Assembly (NCBI GenBank): GCA_001596135.1
Contig: CP014773.1
Coordinates: 3,906,001 to 3,970,000, forward strand
Length of the DNA: 64,000 nt
Origin: Mucilaginibacter sp. PAMC 26640
GTDB lineage: Bacteria; Bacteroidota; Bacteroidia; Sphingobacteriales; Sphingobacteriaceae
Reading direction: 5' to 3'
Under the pieces are notes generated by a model, which ran no database searches, was not told where the DNA came from, and worked only from the letters and a program-made list of their open reading frames with translations. Made by a program: the position numbers and the translations under genes. Positions 42,234 to 50,347 of the stretch are shown here, in pieces (positions within the stretch are counted from its first letter, which is position 1; every line of letters starts with the position of its first letter).

Positions 42234-42800
42234 TTGGCATTAAACAAACCTTTCAACAGAGGACCAAGGCTTCCATTTAAGAAAAAGGAAGCTGAACACA
42301 ACATCAATCAGTTCATTAGGGCTCAGGAAGTGCGCCTTGTGGGCGACAACGTTGAGCAAGGTATTTTCTCTTTAAGAGATGCTTTAGCCATAGCCCAGGA
42401 GCAGGAACTCGACTTAGTTGAGATCTCCCCGAATGCAGTTCCGCCGGTTTGTAAAGTAACGGACTATAATAAGTTCATTTACGAGCAGAAGAAGAAGCTT
42501 AAGGAGATCAAAAGCAACGCCAAGCAAACTGTAATTAAAGAAATTCGTTTCGGGCCAAATACAGATGACCATGATTTCGACTTTAAGTTGAAGCATGCCA
42601 CCAAGTTTTTGGAGGCCGGCGAAAAGGTAAGAGCTTACGTTCACTTTAAGGGTCGTGCGATTGTTTACAAAGAGCAGGGCGAAATCTTGCTGCTTCGTTT
42701 TGCACAGGCGCTTGAAGAAGTTGGTAAAGTAGAACAATTGCCGAAACTGGAAGGTAAACGGATGTTTTTAACCGTTGCACCGAAGGCGCTGAAAAAATAG
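42234..42800 (+). CDS. infC: Translation initiation factor IF-3 (TTG start)
   Basis: 188 residues starting at TTG (42234-42236), which reads MALNKPFNRGPRLP. In this frame an upstream stop (42222-42224) leaves only CAG, TAT and AAC before the TTG, and the next in-frame ATG is near the C-terminus, so a non-AUG start is forced. The N-domain has EQGIFSLRDALAIAQEQELDLVEI, and the C-domain KEIRFGPNTDDHDFDFKLKHATKFL. E. coli infC also uses a rare start (AUU), through which IF-3 represses itself. Order thrS-infC-rpmI-rplT is conserved in bacteria. Confidence 0.95.
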   Translation: MALNKPFNRGPRLPFKKKEAEHNINQFIRAQEVRLVGDNVEQGIFSLRDALAIAQEQELDLVEISPNAVPPVCKVTDYNKFIYEQKKKLKEIKSNAKQTVIKEIRFGPNTDDHDFDFKLKHATKFLEAGEKVRAYVHFKGRAIVYKEQGEILLLRFAQALEEVGKVEQLPKLEGKRMFLTVAPKALKK

Positions 42801-42928
42801 ATTTGAGATGTTGGATTTGAGACTTTAGATTTTTATCGGTCTTTTACTAACAGATTATAAAGCAAAAACCCGGGAAATGAAGTGTGCCGGTAAGAGAAGT
42901 TTCTTCTCATATCTCACATCTCAAATCT
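42800..42928. repeat. Inverted pair of TGAGATTTGAGATGT-type repeats between infC and rpmI
   Basis: GATTTGAGATGTTGGATTTG at 42800-42819 is largely complementary to the arm at 42906-42928 (TCTCATATCTCACATCTCAAATC), so a long stem can close an 83-nt loop. Arrays of TGAGAT/TTTGAGATG units are, from memory, dispersed intergenic repeats in Sphingobacteriaceae. The stem begins at the infC stop codon and ends 25 nt before rpmI. Confidence 0.65.
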
Positions 42929-42952
42929 CACATCTAAATAAATAATAGAGTT

Positions 42953-43153
42953 ATGCCAAAAATGAAAACCAATTCCAGTGCTAAAAAGCGCTTTAAGCTT
43001 ACTGGAACCGGTAAAATTGCCCGTAAAAACGCATTCAAAAGCCACATCTTAACCAAGATGTCGACTAAACGTAAGCGTAACTTAAGTCACACAAGCTTAG
43101 TTTCTAAAGCTGACTTAGGTAACGTAAAACGTATGCTTTGCATCGGAAAGTAA
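42953..43153 (+). CDS. rpmI: 50S ribosomal protein L35
   Basis: 66 residues, basic, with the L35 N-terminus MPKMKTNSSAKKRFKLTGTG and the conserved KRKRNLSH segment. A large-subunit protein, co-transcribed with infC and rplT. Confidence 0.97.
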   Translation: MPKMKTNSSAKKRFKLTGTGKIARKNAFKSHILTKMSTKRKRNLSHTSLVSKADLGNVKRMLCIGK

Positions 43154-43229
43154 TTAAACAATTTTTTAACCAGGTATTAGAGTAACAAAAGATCCTTAGC
43201 TGGACACTCACTACCAAAAACAAAAACAA

Positions 43230-43574
43230 ATGCCACGTTCAGTTAACGCAGTCGCGTCGAGAAGACGCCGTAAAAGGATCATGATCCTCGCCAAAGGTTA
43301 TTGGGGATCAAGAAGCAAGGTTTATACCGTTGCAAAAAACACAGTAGAAAAAGGTTTACAGTACGCTTATCGTGACCGTAAGACCAAGAAAAGAGAATTC
43401 AGAGCATTATGGATCCAGCGTATCAACGCAGGTGCCCGTCAGCACGGCATTTCTTACTCACAATTAATTGGAAAATTAGCTGCTAAAGAAATCGGTTTAA
43501 ACCGTAAAGTTTTAGCTGATTTAGCAATGAACCATCCTGATGCTTTCAAAGCTATCATTGATGCTGTGAAATAA
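43230..43574 (+). CDS. rplT: 50S ribosomal protein L20
   Basis: 114 residues with the L20 core: RRRRKRIMILAKGYWGSRSK at the N-terminus, AYRDRKTKKREFRALWIQRI, and the closing NRKVLADLAMNHPDAFKAI. L20 binds 23S rRNA early in assembly and in E. coli and Bacillus also represses its own operon by binding the leader. A terminator ends the operon 22 nt after the stop. Confidence 0.97.
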   Translation: MPRSVNAVASRRRRKRIMILAKGYWGSRSKVYTVAKNTVEKGLQYAYRDRKTKKREFRALWIQRINAGARQHGISYSQLIGKLAAKEIGLNRKVLADLAMNHPDAFKAIIDAVK

Positions 43575-43595
43575 GAATAGAATTCTTAGATATAT

Positions 43596-43628
43596 AAAAG
43601 GCTTTCAGAGTAATCTGGAAGCCTTTTT
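43596..43628 (+). terminator. Intrinsic terminator of the thrS-rplT operon
   Basis: AAAAGGCTTTC (43596-43606) pairs with GGAAGCCTTTT (43617-43627) with one G-U and ends in a T run. Confidence 0.9.
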
Positions 43629-43902
43629 AGTTTAAAATTATCGCGGTTACAATTATAATTGGAACCTTGCGGTCTGGTTATTGAAACGGTGAAAAATTTG
43701 CATGGAAGTTTTGGCGCTGTAGCTTTTAGTCGTCATCAAGATGAAGCCTAAGAAGATAAAAAAGCTCGCTAATGATATACTGTGGCTTACCTACAACATT
43801 AAGTAATTTGGTAACCATGTCGCAAACCACCCATGACGGTGCGTTCGGGTATGTTCGGGCTGTTTTTTGGCGTTTCTACCTGCGCTTGTATGCGAACGCG
43901 AA
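43629..43902. other. Intergenic stretch, no gene supported
   Basis: It lies between the rplT terminator and the terminator of the SRPBCC gene. A plus-strand open frame begins near 43772 but continues antisense through the SRPBCC gene and has no family features. Nothing else is recognised. Confidence 0.5.
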
Positions 43903-43929
43903 CAAAAGAAAGGCCCCTATTAAGGGGCC
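43903..43929 (-). terminator. Intrinsic terminator of the SRPBCC gene
   Basis: GGCCCC (43912-43917) pairs with GGGGCC (43924-43929); on the minus strand the stem is followed by TTTCTTTTG. It lies just after the stop at 43937. Confidence 0.82.
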
Positions 43930-43936
43930 AAAGCTA

Positions 43937-44875
43937 TTAAAGGTTAGTAGCGGTTCCATCACCAGGTGCCTGGCGATTTTGCCATGGTCGGTCAGTTTCA
44001 TCAGAAGGTTGTTTCAGGTTGTCCACATCATGCGCAATATCCCGATCATTTTGCTCGATGCCACCCTGGTCATTATCCGGCATGCCATCAATAAATGTTT
44101 CTGTAACTACAAAAGCAATGGGTTCCTCAAATGCACCTGCATCTTCCATCAGCCCGTTATCTTCAATATCCATGTAGCGTTTAAAATTCCGGATATCGCT
44201 ATCCACCATGCTTTTGAAAACCGGGTTCAGAAGATGTGCGATACCACCGCCAAAGCCACCCGCAGGCGGGCGATAGGAAATGGTAACATCCAGTAAGGTA
44301 CCCAAAGCATCGGGGCTGTCTTGAAAACGTACTTTACCTGCATTATCAATCATAGAATCAGGCAAAGAACTCCATCCGATCATGTATCCCGGGTCATCAT
44401 GTACAATAGCAGCATCCCAGCTCAGAGATGGTGCACCCAAAGGCATTTTTAATACCCAATGCGAGTGGATGTCATCAACCAGTTCCACACTCTTCAGGTG
44501 ATTCATGAATAGAGGGAGGTTATCCAGTTTTCGCCAAAATGCATAAATTTCTTCACGTGGCTTCGCGACAAAGAAGGTTGATCTTATATTTATATTTACC
44601 GGTTCTGTTGAATTGCGGCCCATTCCGGCATATAGCTGGCAATGACCTGTAATACCACGATTGAGCAGGTAACCCCCTGCGCCTATTTTAATAATGCTTG
44701 AAAAAGGGCTACGAAATATCCCTTTTAAACCGGATAATGCCAGCTTTGTACCGCCAGCTATAGAAATGGTTCGTTCAGCTGCTGATAAATTTATTGCAGG
44801 CTCCTGCTTAGCAGCGGGGCCTTTATATCTGTTTTGCATAGTTGCTATTCTCATGGTAGGTGGTTTTGATACCAT
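43937..44875 (-). CDS. DUF2892-SRPBCC (polyketide cyclase/coenzyme Q-binding) fusion protein
   Basis: 312 residues. A DUF2892-like hydrophobic segment (about 33-85, LSAAERTISIAGGTKLALSG) precedes an SRPBCC/START-like domain (about 95-245), with STFFVAKPREEIYAFWRKLDNLPLFM and the following HLKSVE pattern typical of the CoQ-binding branch. The C-terminal about 60 residues are acidic and disordered (DNDQGGIEQNDRD, DETDRPWQN). In other bacteria these fusions bind hydrophobic ligands near the membrane, and many are stress-linked. It is monocistronic, with a terminator directly after it. Confidence 0.85.
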   Translation of the reverse strand: MVSKPPTMRIATMQNRYKGPAAKQEPAINLSAAERTISIAGGTKLALSGLKGIFRSPFSSIIKIGAGGYLLNRGITGHCQLYAGMGRNSTEPVNINIRSTFFVAKPREEIYAFWRKLDNLPLFMNHLKSVELVDDIHSHWVLKMPLGAPSLSWDAAIVHDDPGYMIGWSSLPDSMIDNAGKVRFQDSPDALGTLLDVTISYRPPAGGFGGGIAHLLNPVFKSMVDSDIRNFKRYMDIEDNGLMEDAGAFEEPIAFVVTETFIDGMPDNDQGGIEQNDRDIAHDVDNLKQPSDETDRPWQNRQAPGDGTATNL

Positions 44876-44922
44876 TTTAAACAGCTGATAGCAAATGTGG
44901 TTTGCCTTTAGTTAAATAAATT

Positions 44923-46170
44923 TCATTCAGTGTAACTCATGCGGAATTTATCAAGGTTGGGCAGGAATTTTTTGGCCCGTTTTTGTTCGTATTGCATAAT
45001 CACTTGCCCAAGGTTTTTAAGAAACGGCAGGCATACTGTTTTGTACTCATATTTGTCGTCATTCAGAATTCCATCTTCGTTGGATTGCACAACGGCACTC
45101 AGCATAAACTCTACCTTAGTGCTAAAATCAATAATGTAGGCGTTATCGATATCGTAACCGTACGAGTCGCCAACCTTATTAAAGATGCGTACATTGGGGT
45201 TGATCGTTGCCAGGCTGTCTGCGCCGTAATAAAGGAATTTACAATAGGCCGGGTAATATTCCGGGCGATTGTAGGTTGGCTTGTTACTTTCAGTGGGGAA
45301 CATACTCATGTAACGGTAAATAAGTTTATAGTCGCCGGCCGTTAAATTGTAACGCTGGTCTTTAGTGAAAGCTTCCGGAAAAAGCAACCGGCGGATCACC
45401 ATCTGTTGATCGGCCAGTGGGTAAATATTCATACTGCTAAAATCAAACGGTGTCATCACCAGGCTGTCTTTATTGTCCAGATGACCTTTGCCCTGGATCA
45501 TATTCTCCAGTTGCATCGGGTAATCATTGGTGTCGCGCAGTGACTTTTTTGTATAGATCAGCTTATTGCTCGAATAGAAATTAACAGGGTTGGTGTTGCG
45601 TGCGCTTTCACCCCGGTCGCCAACAGCAAGGCGGCTCACAATGCGGGTATTAAGTAGACCATACTTTTTTAGATTTTTGTTGATCTCCTCCCGGCCGGTA
45701 AATTCATACAGGCGGTTGTAGGCGTCGTTGTCGCTCACCAGCAAAATTTTCTTAATGTAATTCTCAATAGAAGGCAACCCTGTTTTGGATAAGGTATCTG
45801 ACAATACACGGCTTTGTCCTTTAAAAGCACTATCGGTAAGCATATCGGCAGTTTTTAATTTCTTTAATCTCAACGCGTTGATCTTTTCTAATGTAAAGAT
45901 GGCTGTAGGCAGTTTCACGGTACTGGCCGGGTAAAAATAATGGTGCGGATTGAGCCTATAGCTGTAAGTTGTGAAGTGAGGATTATTACGTTCGTCGCGG
46001 TTTATCTGTGTGTAAAGAATCTGTATTTCGTTTTTGGCGGGGTGGTTTAAAATACCGCTAAATAGTTCCGGGTGCGATTGCAGCAGCTGTTTCAGCAACA
46101 CGGTATCGGTTTTTTGTGCCAATGCAGCATTAGTAATCAATAAACAGAATAGGAGCAGGCGAGTTGTCAT
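44923..46170 (-). CDS. Secreted serine hydrolase of the class A beta-lactamase fold
   Basis: 415 residues from the ATG at 46168-46170 (MTTRLLLFCLLITNAALAQ, signal peptide); an ATG five codons earlier is also possible. The nucleophile motif is YPASTVKLPTAIF (S83, K86) and the second motif SDNDAYN (about 146). It is longer than true beta-lactamases and lacks a convincing KTG box (KVGDSYGYDI may stand in), so a peptidase or esterase role in the periplasm is as likely as lactam hydrolysis. The promoter region is divergent from the cobalamin-riboswitch operon. Confidence 0.82.
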   Translation of the reverse strand: MTTRLLLFCLLITNAALAQKTDTVLLKQLLQSHPELFSGILNHPAKNEIQILYTQINRDERNNPHFTTYSYRLNPHHYFYPASTVKLPTAIFTLEKINALRLKKLKTADMLTDSAFKGQSRVLSDTLSKTGLPSIENYIKKILLVSDNDAYNRLYEFTGREEINKNLKKYGLLNTRIVSRLAVGDRGESARNTNPVNFYSSNKLIYTKKSLRDTNDYPMQLENMIQGKGHLDNKDSLVMTPFDFSSMNIYPLADQQMVIRRLLFPEAFTKDQRYNLTAGDYKLIYRYMSMFPTESNKPTYNRPEYYPAYCKFLYYGADSLATINPNVRIFNKVGDSYGYDIDNAYIIDFSTKVEFMLSAVVQSNEDGILNDDKYEYKTVCLPFLKNLGQVIMQYEQKRAKKFLPNLDKFRMSYTE

Positions 46171-46192
46171 AGGATAAATATACAAGCAATTG

Positions 46193-46223
46193 TTTGCCGA
46201 TGCTAAATGTTGTTGTACTTTCG
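46193..46223 (+). promoter_or_regulatory. Promoter of the cobalamin-riboswitch operon
   Basis: TTTG (46193-46196), a 19-nt spacer and TACTTTCG (46216-46223, one mismatch to TAnnTTTG). Transcription would begin near 46228, at the start of the riboswitch. Confidence 0.6.
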
Positions 46224-46228
46224 CAGCG

Positions 46229-46402
46229 CTTTAGGTTCCTGATGTTGTCATTAGGATTAAAAGGGAATACAGTGTAAATCTGTAACTGTCCCGCAGCTGT
46301 AAGCGCTATCAACCGGAGTCCATTCTTAAAAAGTCACTGTTCGCATGCGCGGATGGGAAGACGGGACAAAGGGGCGCAAGTCAGAATACCTGCCTCAGCA
46401 TT
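46229..46402 (+). ncRNA. Cobalamin (AdoCbl-type) riboswitch
   Basis: The conserved core is present in order: AAGGGAATACAGTGTAAATC, CTGTAACTGTCCCGCAGCTG with TAAGCGC, GTCACTG, GGGAAGACGGG, and the B12 box AAGTCAGAATACCTGCC at the 3' end (46378-46394). The aptamer is about 170 nt, followed by about 110 nt before btuB. I see no clear terminator, so control is probably at translation. It should repress the btuB operon when cobalamin is abundant. Confidence 0.95.
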
Positions 46403-46512
46403 ATATTATTCATAGCTTTCGGGGATTGAAGCTTGGATGTGAATGCTCTTATCAAAAGTGGCGTATTTCCATTCTATTCATTCTTGTATGCTGTGGGGTT
46501 TAACAGATCAGC

Positions 46513-48540
46513 ATGAAGTATTATTTCCTGTCATTTTCTAAAGCGCATTTTTTCTCCCAAAAAGAGATGTTTATGCTATTGGGATTGCTGATGTTTTCGT
46601 TTCATGCTTCGGCACAAACCGATACTATAAAAAAACTAAAGGAGATACAGGTAAAAGCGAAATTTGCACCAAATGTTCAAACACTTGTTCCAACACAAGT
46701 GCTCAATCAAAAAGATTTTGCGGGGATTGGCGCTTTTAATGTGGCCGACGCAGTGCGCAATTTCACGGGTGTAAATATCAAGGATTACGGTGGCATCGGC
46801 GGGTTGAAAACAATTTCGGTACGCAGCCTGGGCGCAAGTCACACCGCGGTATTATTCGACGGCGTACAACTCAACGATGCCCAAAACGGGCAAATTGACC
46901 TGAGTAAATTTAATTTGATAAATGTACAGGACATTGTTCTTTACAACGGCCAACCCGAAAGCCTGTTGCAACCCGCCAGATCCTTTGCATCGGCAAGCGT
47001 ACTTAGCATAAAAACCACCCAGCCAATTTTAACGCCTGCAAAACCGTATCAAATCCAGGCAGGGGTAAAGGGAGGGACCTTTGGGCTAATCAATCCCTAT
47101 TTGCAATGGCAGCAACGCATTAGCAGCCAGTGGTCTTTTATAGCCAACGGAAACTACATCCAGGCCAACGGGCAGTATAAATTTAAAGTTGATGGTGATA
47201 GATCGGATACCTTAGCTATCCGCAAAAATGGTGATGTTAAATCGCTACAAAGCGACGCAGCATTGTACTGGACAAAAAACGATAGCAATAAATTCAACAT
47301 CCACATAAATTATTATAATGCAAAGCGCGGTTTACCCGGCGCTATAGTATATTATAACCCAGCTACCGGACAACGATTAAACAATGAAGATTTATTTGGC
47401 CAGGCTACTTATCAGCATACCTGGTTAAATGGATTGGCCTTGTTACTCAACAGTAAAGTATCACAACTTAAAACATCCTATTACGATCCTAACTTTTTAA
47501 ATGCACAGGGCTTCATAACACAGCATTACAAACAACGCGAGTACTACCAGTCTGCTGCACTGGCTTACCATTTGCTGCCCAATTGGGAGATATCATGTGC
47601 GATAGATGCTTCCCGGGTAAATGTCGATGCCGACATTTACAATTATGCTTCCCCTACGCGCTTTACGCTATTAAATGTATTGGCCTCCAACTATAAAATA
47701 GGCCGTTGGATTTTCCACGGCAACCTGCTTCAAACTAACCTTTCCGAAACTGTCAAAAGTGGAACAGCATCTAGAAGTCAATCCATCTTGTCTCCAACGT
47801 TAATGGCATCTGTAAAGCCGTTTGCAATTCAAAACCTTCAGTTCAGGGCATTTTACAAAAACGTTTTTAGAGCGCCTACCTTAGATGAACTTTATTTTTT
47901 TGCTTTCGTACCCCGAACCATTAAACCGGAATTTGTAAAGGAATACGATTTAGGATTTACCTGGTCTAAAAACCTTAACAACCTACTGGAATACGTTACG
48001 GTAACTACTGATGCCTATTATAATGATGTAACTAACAAGATCCAGGCAATACCAAATCAAAATCCCGCGATATTTTCTTTTAGCAACCTTGGCAAGGTAA
48101 ACATCAGGGGGGTAGATTTGGGAATCAAAACCCAAAGCCGGCATTTTAATAGGTGGAGCGGTTCACTCAGTGCAAATTATACCTATCAGCAGGCACAGGA
48201 TGTAAGCAACCCTGGTGCATCAACCTATCTTGGCCAAATAGCTTACACGCCTAAAAATACGCTAGCCTTAAACGGAGGGCTCAATCATGGCAACCTGGGG
48301 GTTTATTATAATTACCTGTTTTCCTCATCAAGATACTACACCGGTAATAATGACCCGCAATACAAGTTGCCTGTTTATGCTATCAGTGATGCCTCAGCTG
48401 TTTATAGATTGATGAGCGGGCACATTCCATTGCTCGCCTCAATAGAAGTTAATAACCTATTTAATAAAAATTACGCTGTCATTCGCAGTTTCCCCATGCC
48501 GGGCCGGTCGTACAGATTCTCTATTCAAATAACAATTTAA
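46513..48540 (+). CDS. btuB: TonB-dependent outer-membrane cobalamin receptor (BtuB-like)
   Basis: 675 residues. After an N-terminal signal (cleavage near HASAQ, residue 35) comes a plug domain (GAFNVADAVRNFTGVNIKDY, SVRSLGASHTAVLFDGVQLND), then a 22-strand barrel ending with the aromatic-terminated strand RSYRFSIQITI. There is no carboxypeptidase-like leading domain, as in BtuB proteins. The cobalamin riboswitch directly upstream makes corrinoid uptake the best assignment. The next gene encodes a surface beta-propeller lipoprotein likely to form its lid. Confidence 0.92.
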   Translation: MKYYFLSFSKAHFFSQKEMFMLLGLLMFSFHASAQTDTIKKLKEIQVKAKFAPNVQTLVPTQVLNQKDFAGIGAFNVADAVRNFTGVNIKDYGGIGGLKTISVRSLGASHTAVLFDGVQLNDAQNGQIDLSKFNLINVQDIVLYNGQPESLLQPARSFASASVLSIKTTQPILTPAKPYQIQAGVKGGTFGLINPYLQWQQRISSQWSFIANGNYIQANGQYKFKVDGDRSDTLAIRKNGDVKSLQSDAALYWTKNDSNKFNIHINYYNAKRGLPGAIVYYNPATGQRLNNEDLFGQATYQHTWLNGLALLLNSKVSQLKTSYYDPNFLNAQGFITQHYKQREYYQSAALAYHLLPNWEISCAIDASRVNVDADIYNYASPTRFTLLNVLASNYKIGRWIFHGNLLQTNLSETVKSGTASRSQSILSPTLMASVKPFAIQNLQFRAFYKNVFRAPTLDELYFFAFVPRTIKPEFVKEYDLGFTWSKNLNNLLEYVTVTTDAYYNDVTNKIQAIPNQNPAIFSFSNLGKVNIRGVDLGIKTQSRHFNRWSGSLSANYTYQQAQDVSNPGASTYLGQIAYTPKNTLALNGGLNHGNLGVYYNYLFSSSRYYTGNNDPQYKLPVYAISDASAVYRLMSGHIPLLASIEVNNLFNKNYAVIRSFPMPGRSYRFSIQITI

Positions 48541-48549
48541 AATTACACT

Positions 48550-49638
48550 ATGAAGCAATTCAAACTTAAAACTCTTTTAGCGGCCACCGCACTTATTAGC
48601 CTGCTGGCATCATGTAGCAAAGATTATGTACCTGCCCCGGATGCGCCAACTGCCGAACGCGCCGGTATCTATATCTTAAATGAAGGTGGCTTTGGGCACA
48701 ATAACAGTTCGTTAACCTATTATAATTACAGCGCTAAAACAACTACCCCTGATATATTTGCAGCGGTAAATGCCGGGGCAGGAATTGGTGATACTGGTAA
48801 CGACATTAAAGTTTATGGTTCAAAAATGTATGTCGTAGTAAACGTATCGAGTACTATTGAGATCATTGATCCTAAAACAGCGAAATCTATCAAGCAAATT
48901 AAACTTTTTGACGGAACAAAGGCCCGTCAGCCCCGCTCTGTTGTTTTCAATAAAAACAAAGCATTCATTTCTACCTATGATGGCAAAGTTGCTGTGCTGG
49001 ATACTGCTAGTCTGGTAGTTGAAAAATACATTTCAGTTGGCCGTAACCCGGAGCAAATGGTGGTTTCTAATGGGAAACTATATGTTGCTAATTCCGGCGG
49101 GCTCGATTCTTTCACGCCCGGTGTAGGGCCGGATAAAACGGTCTCTGTTATTGATTTAAACACCCTGACCGAGCTTAAAAAAATTGAGGTACCGAGCAAC
49201 CCAATAGATATTGCTGCTGATGCTTATGGTGATGTTTACGTGATTTCTTACGGTACCGATTATCCATCCAAACCACTTTTAACCATTATAGATAATGCTA
49301 ACGATGCTGTTAAAAAAAGCACCAGTATCGATGCAGGTTATGGTTCATCTTTCCTCATAAATGGCGACCTGGCTTATTATCTTACCGATGCAGGAAAGGT
49401 TAAAGTGTACAATGTAAAAAATGATGTCGTTTCTAACGAAAACTTCATAACTGATGGAACAACTTTTTCTGTAGCTTACGACCTTGCTATAGATAACACC
49501 ACCGGCGAAGTTTTTGTTACCGATGCGATTGATTACGTAAGTAACGGAAAACTGTATGCCTTTGATAAAACAGGTAAAAAGGAATATATTTTAACTACAG
49601 GGGTAAACCCGGGTGCTGTAGTTTTAGTGAATAAATAG
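48550..49638 (+). CDS. BtuG-like beta-propeller lipoprotein
   Basis: 362 residues. The signal peptide ends in lipobox LLASC (Cys22), after which YNCE/YVTN-type beta-propeller repeats run to the end (RAGIYILNEGGFGHNNSSLT, VYGSKMYVVVNVSSTIEIID, VSNGKLYVANSGG, VSVIDLNTL, GDVYVISYG). It is 9 bp from btuB and under the same riboswitch. In Bacteroides thetaiotaomicron the equivalent BtuG binds cobalamin very tightly on the cell surface and hands it to BtuB; the same role is inferred here. Confidence 0.85.
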   Translation: MKQFKLKTLLAATALISLLASCSKDYVPAPDAPTAERAGIYILNEGGFGHNNSSLTYYNYSAKTTTPDIFAAVNAGAGIGDTGNDIKVYGSKMYVVVNVSSTIEIIDPKTAKSIKQIKLFDGTKARQPRSVVFNKNKAFISTYDGKVAVLDTASLVVEKYISVGRNPEQMVVSNGKLYVANSGGLDSFTPGVGPDKTVSVIDLNTLTELKKIEVPSNPIDIAADAYGDVYVISYGTDYPSKPLLTIIDNANDAVKKSTSIDAGYGSSFLINGDLAYYLTDAGKVKVYNVKNDVVSNENFITDGTTFSVAYDLAIDNTTGEVFVTDAIDYVSNGKLYAFDKTGKKEYILTTGVNPGAVVLVNK

Positions 49639-49664
49639 CGTTTTATAATCCAGTGGATAATCAA

Positions 49665-49672
49665 TAAATTTG
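49665..49672 (+). promoter_or_regulatory. -7 promoter element abutting the DUF6580 gene
   Basis: TAAATTTG matches TAnnTTTG, 5 nt before the ATG at 49678. It may allow riboswitch-independent, leaderless transcription of this gene. Confidence 0.4.
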
Positions 49673-49677
49673 CCCTT

Positions 49678-50244
49678 ATGTCAGAACAGAAGACCAATAT
49701 AAGATTTGTTACCATCCTTTGTATGGTGGTTGCGGCCATTGCGATGCGTATCGTCAATACCCAGTTCCCGGCTTTGAGTAATTTTACACCTGTTGGCGCT
49801 GTTGCATTATTTGGCGGTGTTTACTTTACCCGGAAATGGGAAGCTTACGCGGTGCCGCTAGCAGCCCTTTTTGTAAGCGATATCGTTATTAATTATATTT
49901 ATACATCTTCACTTACATTTTATAGCACATCGCTTTACATGTATGGTTGTTTTATATTAATGGTATTTGTAGGTACTTTAATAAAAAAAGTAAACGTGGT
50001 AAACCTGGCTACCGCTTCGGTAGTATCCGTGTTGATTCACTGGTTAATAATGGATCTCCCATTTGTTTATGGTCTCCCGGCAACATGGGCCAACTACACT
50101 AACTTACTAATGAAGGCTGTTTATCCGTTTGAAACCAACATGCTGATAAGTGATGCCATATACGGCGCAATCCTTTTCGGCGGTTTTGAACTGGCAAAAA
50201 GTAAGTACACAAGCCTACAAGGTAAAAAACAACTGGCACTTTAG
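49678..50244 (+). CDS. DUF6580-type integral membrane protein of the cobalamin operon
   Basis: 188 residues with about five membrane helices. Family-like segments are FPALSNFTPVGAVALFGGVYF, APLAALFVSDIVINYIY-like (residues 57-75 here) and FETNMLISDAIYGAILFGGFEL. The overall look (small, five to six helices, conserved FTPVGA motif) is that of ECF-type substrate-binding components. It closes the btuB-btuG unit before a terminator. A role in corrinoid movement across the inner membrane is inferred from position only. Confidence 0.75.
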   Translation: MSEQKTNIRFVTILCMVVAAIAMRIVNTQFPALSNFTPVGAVALFGGVYFTRKWEAYAVPLAALFVSDIVINYIYTSSLTFYSTSLYMYGCFILMVFVGTLIKKVNVVNLATASVVSVLIHWLIMDLPFVYGLPATWANYTNLLMKAVYPFETNMLISDAIYGAILFGGFELAKSKYTSLQGKKQLAL

Positions 50245-50265
50245 AGGCCTCAATAGCGCATAATC

Positions 50266-50299
50266 AAAAGCGGTTCTGTTTAGGCAGAGCCGCTTTTTT
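50266..50299 (+). terminator. Intrinsic terminator of the cobalamin operon
   Basis: AAAAGCGGTTCTG (50266-50278) pairs with CAGAGCCGCTTTT (50285-50297) with one G-U pair, followed by TT. Confidence 0.92.
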
Positions 50300-50347
50300 G
50301 TTTGCCTGAAAATCGATACGGCAGTCCATAAAACTTAAATTTACAGC

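Noticed and set aside
43772..44296. Plus-strand ORF of 174 codons
   Set aside because: It runs antisense through the well-supported SRPBCC gene and its product shows no family features or reasonable start context.
44923..46170. Beta-lactamase resistance gene
   Set aside because: The SxxK and SDN motifs are present, but the protein is far longer than class A enzymes and lacks a clear KTG box, so a resistance role is not supported.
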